Both the position numbers and the translations under genes were made by a program. This document shows positions 59,292-64,000 of a DNA stretch of 64,000 bases, piece by piece. Origin of the DNA: Erwinia_E haradaeae_D (GTDB lineage: Bacteria > Pseudomonadota > Gammaproteobacteria > Enterobacterales > Enterobacteriaceae); NCBI RefSeq assembly GCF_900698935.1, contig NZ_LR217715.1, forward strand, positions 930,001-994,000, read 5' to 3'. The first letter of the stretch is position 1. Every line of letters starts with the position of its first letter. The notes under the pieces were generated by a model, which did no database searches, had not been told where the DNA came from, and saw only the letters and a program-made list of their open reading frames with translations.

Positions 59292-59714
59292 TACGACAAA
59301 AAATATTGATTTTTGTAAAAAGATCATTTTTAATCATCGTGAAATATCTATACGTATGTAAATGTCATTTACAAATCACGCATGACGACGATATATACTG
59401 TCCATTATTATAAAAAATCAACATTCTTATGACACGATAAAAATAATACAGTATCTGCGTGAATTTCTAAAAGCATAAGAAGAATCAGAATACTCCAAGC
59501 ATTACTGACTCTTCTAAAAAATTTTCGCTGTTACCACTGAGAAACTCTCATATAGAATAAAATAGTATTCAACGTTTAATGATATCTATCAATCCAACTA
59601 AAGGCGAAAACAGTACTACACGAGTCTTATGTCTTGAAAGTACAAGCATGGTGAATAGTAGAATTATTATATGAGTGGAAGACTTCTATACACTCATCTT
59701 CTTTAAACAAATTC
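59292..59714. other. Convergent region cysQ-purB
   Basis: An AT-only stem (59296-59316) follows cysQ and a better hairpin (59671-59697) follows purB. No gene. Confidence 0.45.
59671..59697 (-). terminator. Hairpin after purB
   Basis: ATGAGTG / CACTCAT, seven perfect base pairs around a 13-base loop that can itself fold (GAAG/CTTC), 17 bases after the purB stop on the minus strand. Followed by ATAATAATTCT, no real U-run. Likely 3' end of the mnmA-hflD-purB transcript. Confidence 0.45.
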
Positions 59715-61082
59715 TTACAGGCAATCTACCATTTTCACAGCTTCTCCTAAATAATTAGATGGAGTAATTTGCTTTAAACGTGATTTAGCATGGTCTGGAA
59801 GAGGAAGACTATTGATAAATACTTGAATATCTTCACAGGATATTGATTTGCCCCGAGTAAGCTCTTTAAGTATTTCATACGCATTAGAAACCCCATACCG
59901 ACGCATCATAACCTGAATAGGTTCTGCTAAGACCTCCCAATGATTATTAAGATCAGCGAGTAAGTACGCATCATTTACTTCTATTTTTGATAACCCCTGA
60001 AGCATGGAATTATAGGCAATTAGCGAATAACCTATACCCATTCCTAAATTACGCAGTACAGTGGAATCGGTCAGATCACGCTGCCAACGAGAAATAGGCA
60101 ACTTATTTGCCAGATGTTGCAGCATAATATTTGCCATTCCAAGATTTCCCTCAGAATTTTCAAAATTAATTGGATTAATTTTATGAGGCATAATAGAAGA
60201 GCCTATTTCTCCAGTAATGGTCTTTTGCTTCACGTAATGCAAAGAAATATAGCCCCACATATCACGGTTAAAATCGATAAGAATCGTATTAAAACGTATT
60301 ATACAATGAAACATTTCTGCAATAAAATCATGTGGCTCAATCTGAGTCGTGTATGGGTTCCAAGTAATCCCTAGTGACATCACAAATTCCTTACTTATCT
60401 GATGCCAATTCACTTTCGGATATACTGCTATCTGCGCATTATAATTCCCAACACTACCATTCATTTTTCCTAAAATATTTACACATTCTAGTTGATCTAA
60501 TTGACGCTCTAAACGGTATACTACATTAGCCATTTCTTTACCGAATGTTGTTGGGGTAGCTGGTTGGCCATGAGTACGCGAAAGAAGTGGGGTCGCTCGA
60601 TATTTTTTAGCCAAATCTTTAACTGTAGCAATAATTTTCTTCCAGTAGGGAAAGATCACATCTTTACGAACAGTCTCTAACATTAATGCATGTGATAAAT
60701 TATTAATATCTTCTGAGGTGCACCCAAAATGCAGAAACTCAGATACAGCATGAAGCGTAGGAATAGATGCAAATTTTTCTTTTAAAAAATACTCCACTGC
60801 TTTAACATCATGATGAGTAATTTGTTCGATAGTTTTGATACGAAACGCATCGTGTACGCTAAAATTAGTGCTAACTCTTTCTAAAAAGGCATTCTCAATG
60901 ACAGAAAAGGGAGGAATTTCACAAATTTCTTGACAAGCAGACAACTTTTTGAGCCAACCTATTTCAATTTGAACACGCAATTTCAAAAAACCATATTCAC
61001 TAAATATACTCCGCAGTGAGATTAGCTGATTGCTATAACGACCATCTATAGGTGAAATAGCGGTCAACGAGGACAATTCCAT
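59715..61082 (-). CDS. purB: Adenylosuccinate lyase
   Basis: Two steps of purine synthesis: SAICAR to AICAR and adenylosuccinate to AMP. From ATG 61082 it has 455 residues (E. coli 456) and the family start MELSSLTAISPIDGRY; the ATG at 61115 would add 11 unrelated residues. GGAG lies eight bases before the chosen start. Conserved HHDVKAVEYFLKEK, HFGCTSEDINNLSHAL, SRTHGQPATPTTFGKE and the fumarase-family signature SSIMPHKINPINFEN with catalytic Ser are present. It follows hflD by 38 bases in the usual enterobacterial order. Confidence 0.97.
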   Translation of the reverse strand: MELSSLTAISPIDGRYSNQLISLRSIFSEYGFLKLRVQIEIGWLKKLSACQEICEIPPFSVIENAFLERVSTNFSVHDAFRIKTIEQITHHDVKAVEYFLKEKFASIPTLHAVSEFLHFGCTSEDINNLSHALMLETVRKDVIFPYWKKIIATVKDLAKKYRATPLLSRTHGQPATPTTFGKEMANVVYRLERQLDQLECVNILGKMNGSVGNYNAQIAVYPKVNWHQISKEFVMSLGITWNPYTTQIEPHDFIAEMFHCIIRFNTILIDFNRDMWGYISLHYVKQKTITGEIGSSIMPHKINPINFENSEGNLGMANIMLQHLANKLPISRWQRDLTDSTVLRNLGMGIGYSLIAYNSMLQGLSKIEVNDAYLLADLNNHWEVLAEPIQVMMRRYGVSNAYEILKELTRGKSISCEDIQVFINSLPLPDHAKSRLKQITPSNYLGEAVKMVDCL

Positions 61083-61120
61083 AATTATGACTCCGAATCC
61101 AGAAAGATCAAACATGACAT

Positions 61121-61756
61121 TTAATCTATATTCTCAAGCTTTAGCGCTAACTTAGACTCATGAATGAAACGCTGACGTAACCACATTAGCTGCCAGTGAC
61201 GACCGCCAATTTGTTGCCACAATACTGCTGCACGAATACCTGCTAAAAGCATCGCACGGATTTTATTCTGCACTTGTATATTTTTTAATATTTCTCCAGA
61301 ACCAGTAACCTGAATACGTGAACCCAGCGGACTAATCACTTCAAGATATATCTCTGCCATCAAACCACAAAGTATATCTTGTTCGTTTGCAAGATTAGCA
61401 TGTTGTTTATTCACTGCATGAATACGATTTGCTAAATCTATCGCTGCCTTCTGAGTCCTCCTGAGCTTCCGCTCTAATACCATTACACTCATGGTATACT
61501 TAGTGACTTCCGTTCCTAGTTCTTGATCCCTACCGTTTAATAGTGCTATCAGCGCTACCAATCCAAAATGTAGATTGGATACTTTTTCACCAAATATATT
61601 TAGTAGTGAAGATGGGTTTAAATTTAATAGACTGTTTAACGAAATCTTAAGTGCGTCTGTATTGCAGTGTCCATAACGCGCTAATTGTTGTACTAAATAT
61701 GTTGCCTGACAAATACCTGCGAGCGCCAAAGTGATATTGTAATATTTTTTTGTCAC
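61121..61756 (-). CDS. hflD: HflD, lysogeny regulation protein homologue
   Basis: Peripheral membrane protein of E. coli that binds phage lambda CII; its cellular role is unclear. 211 residues (E. coli 213). YYNITLALAGICQATYLVQQLA, SLLNLNPSSLLNIFGE, VLERKLRRTQ and the ISPLGSRIQVTGS and RAMLLAGIRAAVLWQQIGG blocks are intact. Middle gene of mnmA-hflD-purB. Survival in a genome without visible phage suggests a housekeeping job beyond CII binding. Confidence 0.95.
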   Translation of the reverse strand: MTKKYYNITLALAGICQATYLVQQLARYGHCNTDALKISLNSLLNLNPSSLLNIFGEKVSNLHFGLVALIALLNGRDQELGTEVTKYTMSVMVLERKLRRTQKAAIDLANRIHAVNKQHANLANEQDILCGLMAEIYLEVISPLGSRIQVTGSGEILKNIQVQNKIRAMLLAGIRAAVLWQQIGGRHWQLMWLRQRFIHESKLALKLENID

Positions 61757-61777
61757 AGTGACTCCTGGAATAGTGAG

Positions 61778-62887
61778 TTATACATCAGATAAAGGTATAC
61801 GCTGATCAATAATACCCCCTCCAAGACATCTCTCTCCAAGATAGAATACCCCAGACTGACCTGGTGTTACTGCCGATACAGGCTGATTAAAGTCGACTTG
61901 AATAGAATCACTACCAAGCGGCATCACTTTACAAGGTATATCAGGCTGACGATACCGAGTTTTGACTACACAGTTTAAGGAAGAGGTCAAGATGTTACGA
62001 TCAACCCAGTGTACTTGACTCGCCACTAACCCTGTTGACATGAGGCGAAAATGATTCGACCCTTGTGCAACAATGAGTATATTGTTCAATATATCTTTTT
62101 CTACCACATACCAAGGAGATGAAGCGCTCCCTTTCTTGCCTCCAATCCCCAATCCTTTACGCTGCCCTAAAGTGTAATAGATCACACCTTTATGCTGTCC
62201 TATTTTATCCCCTTTCACAGAGAGAATGATGCCAGGATTGGCGGGCAAATAAGATGACAGAAACTGAACAAAATTCCGTTTTCCAACAAAACAAAGACCT
62301 GTGGAATCTTTTTTATCTGCGGTAATTAAACCTAATTTTTTAGCAATGCCACGCACAATAGGTTTGGCTAAAGACCCCAGAGGAAATAAGATTTGTGTAA
62401 TTTCTTTATACCCTAACGTATAAAGAAAATAACTTTGATCTTTATTAGAATCCACGCCTCTTAGTAAACGGCTTTTTCCGCATACATCCTGACGACGCGC
62501 ATAATGACCGGTAGCGATATAATCCGCGCCTAAATCTATAGTGGCAAACTCTAACAAAGATTTAAATTTAATCTCTTGATTGCAGAGAATATCAGGATTT
62601 GGCGTACAACCTATTTTATACCCATGCAAGAAATGCACAAAAACGTTATCCCAATATTCAGAGGAAAAGTTAACGGTATGAAGGGTGATACCAATTTGAT
62701 CACAAACAGTTTCTACATCAGATAAATCTGCTGCTACAGAACAATATCCTGTACGGCTATCTTCCTCCCAATTACGCATAAATAAACCTTCTACATGGTA
62801 GCCTTCTTGTTTAAGCAAGAAGGCTGCTACAGAAGAATCTACACCGCCAGACATTCCAACAATAACCTTTTTTTGATTATGTGACAT
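61778..62887 (-). CDS. mnmA: tRNA-specific 2-thiouridylase MnmA
   Basis: Final sulfur transfer in 2-thiouridine-34 formation on tRNA Lys, Glu and Gln. From ATG 62887 it has 369 residues (E. coli 368) with the expected start near KKVIVGMSGGVDSS; an upstream ATG at 62977 would add 30 unrelated residues. PP-loop SGGVDSS (13-19), catalytic Cys102 in NPDILCN and Cys199 in STGLCFVG, LGQRKGLGIGG and TPGQSGVFY are in place. First gene of the operon, 21 bases before hflD. Its sulfur ultimately depends on cysteine, linking it to the cys block. Confidence 0.97.
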   Translation of the reverse strand: MSHNQKKVIVGMSGGVDSSVAAFLLKQEGYHVEGLFMRNWEEDSRTGYCSVAADLSDVETVCDQIGITLHTVNFSSEYWDNVFVHFLHGYKIGCTPNPDILCNQEIKFKSLLEFATIDLGADYIATGHYARRQDVCGKSRLLRGVDSNKDQSYFLYTLGYKEITQILFPLGSLAKPIVRGIAKKLGLITADKKDSTGLCFVGKRNFVQFLSSYLPANPGIILSVKGDKIGQHKGVIYYTLGQRKGLGIGGKKGSASSPWYVVEKDILNNILIVAQGSNHFRLMSTGLVASQVHWVDRNILTSSLNCVVKTRYRQPDIPCKVMPLGSDSIQVDFNQPVSAVTPGQSGVFYLGERCLGGGIIDQRIPLSDV

Positions 62888-64000
62888 ACTCTTACCTAAT
62901 AGAATAGTATCATATCTCGTAGCTAGATTTTCAGAAAAACACATATTACGCATTGTCAAAACAGTGAATATATGCAATTTAGATAGATAATCTAATTACC
63001 TAGTTATATATTATCAATAGTATATATTTTGTATGACATTCTGTCTTTGCAAAAAGATTTGTTTAGAGTACTTTAAGCTCAGATTTAAAAAAATATCTCT
63101 GTATAGGATTTAAAGAATTTACATCAACTATCCTATCATACACTGTAAATAACACTGTGATATACACCTTACATTACTGTCTTATGACTATTAAGATATT
63201 CTCTTATTAAGAGATACTACTCTCACACACAAGTATTACAAAATATCTCCAAATTTATCTTAAAAAATTTAATAACCTAAAAAGATTAGGGATATCGATA
63301 CAAACGCATACTAACCACGTTTCCTTATCTCCCAAAAGTTATATAAAATACTCGATCTGCCTTCAATGAATGCGCTCTGTGTTCACCATGATTGTTTAAA
63401 AATGATAGTTTTGCGTAACTATTTATTAAAAATATACCGATAGGCGCCTGATTGCGTCCTCAAAAATACAACTACCTCTATTTTGTTGTAATAAAAAATC
63501 TATAGATACTCTTCAATATCAGTGAAAAACAAGATGAATACAATCTATTTAATATTTAAGACTTAAAAGATTACCTAATAAAATTAGGTAGATATTGAAG
63601 AATAAATAGTTCAGGAATGGAAAAGTGAGAGCAAGGAAACATATAAGCTAAAATAAATGGTCTGTTACTATATGTGCACGACATATAGCTCAACTACAGA
63701 TGACTATATCTACTTCGCTACAGTTTAATAGCGAGATTGTGATGTCTAAATTTAAGTAAACAATATGAGTAAATATCAACCTAGAATCACAAAAATTTAT
63801 TGAATCTAAAACTATTAAAATCAACCGGTCTCATCCTAGTAATGGTAAAACTTCTTGCATCGAACGCACTAGCATATCCGCATAACTATAAGTGTTATAT
63901 AATAAAAAGAGGCGCATAAGGCACCGCTCACCCCTAATGTAGATGATCGAGGTTATGCGCAGTAACACCTTGCATACAATAGAGAGACCTTTGTGTGTCT
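62888..64000. other. 1.1 kb gene-free region at the right edge
   Basis: Right of mnmA, where nudJ and rluE lie in E. coli, nothing recognisable remains. At 63910-63958 GCGCATAA and TTATGCGC form an 8-bp stem with a long loop; read on the minus strand it is followed by CTCTTTTT (about 63902-63909), so it could be the terminator of a minus-strand gene that enters from the right. Short open frames at the edge are too short to judge. Confidence 0.4.
63902..63958 (-). terminator. Possible terminator of a gene beyond the right edge
   Basis: Minus-strand reading: GCGCATAA, ~33-base loop, TTATGCGC, then CCTCTTTTT. The long loop makes it uncertain. No gene within the window feeds into it from the right. 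Confidence 0.35.

Overview
The window looks like a piece of the chromosome of a host-restricted gammaproteobacterial symbiont of the Enterobacterales. Every recognisable protein reads as a full-length, close relative of an Escherichia/Yersinia-type protein, and several operon orders are the enterobacterial ones. The genes, however, sit as islands in very AT-rich, apparently non-coding DNA. By my sum only about 37.5 kb of the 64 kb (roughly 58%) is coding, and gaps of 1-3 kb hold no convincing gene. There are no insertion sequences, phage genes or CRISPR arrays. This is the picture of an advanced but still eroding genome: genes were lost in place and the flanking genes stayed. I cannot name the species from sequence alone. 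Insect symbionts that keep sulfate assimilation, such as stinkbug gut symbionts, would fit, but that is a guess.

Layout, left to right. Positions 1-1,350: start of murI (minus strand, cut by the window edge), then tRNA-Arg(ACG) and tRNA-Ser(GCT), the remains of a serV-argV cluster. 1.9-12.1 kb: proP, rpmE, rmuC, ubiE, a half-length ubiJ and ubiB; tatABC, which normally follow, are gone. 12.1-19 kb: a sparse region holding only bioD and a 744-residue autotransporter with HAF-type repeats. 19-24.6 kb: metK, pepA-holC, queE and queD. 25.3-36.2 kb: the densest block, cysJIH, cysG-cysDNC, ftsB-ispD-ispF. 37.4-43.6 kb: surA, lptD and the divergent djlA. 44.5-56 kb: nif3/ybgI, pykF, rpe, yeeZ and pit, each isolated. 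56.5-63 kb: a lone rseC, cysQ, and the minus-strand operon mnmA-hflD-purB.

How the genes work together. CysDN, CysC, CysH and CysJI with siroheme from CysG make a complete route from intracellular sulfate to sulfide, and CysQ removes the by-product PAP, so the symbiont can probably supply reduced sulfur for cysteine and methionine; MetK then makes AdoMet. UbiE, UbiB and the shortened UbiJ imply a working quinone pathway. SurA and LptD, plus a surface autotransporter, show that a real outer membrane is still built. IspD/IspF, FtsB, MurI, HolC, PykF and Rpe are core housekeeping.

Points that deserve a second look: UbiJ cut down to its C-terminal half; LptD without the first of its four disulfide cysteines; RseC with only two of four cluster cysteines and no rpoE-rseAB beside it; the HAF-repeat autotransporter; alternating hairpins in front of queE; orphan terminators with no gene in front of them; and hairpins without U-tracts just behind many stop codons.
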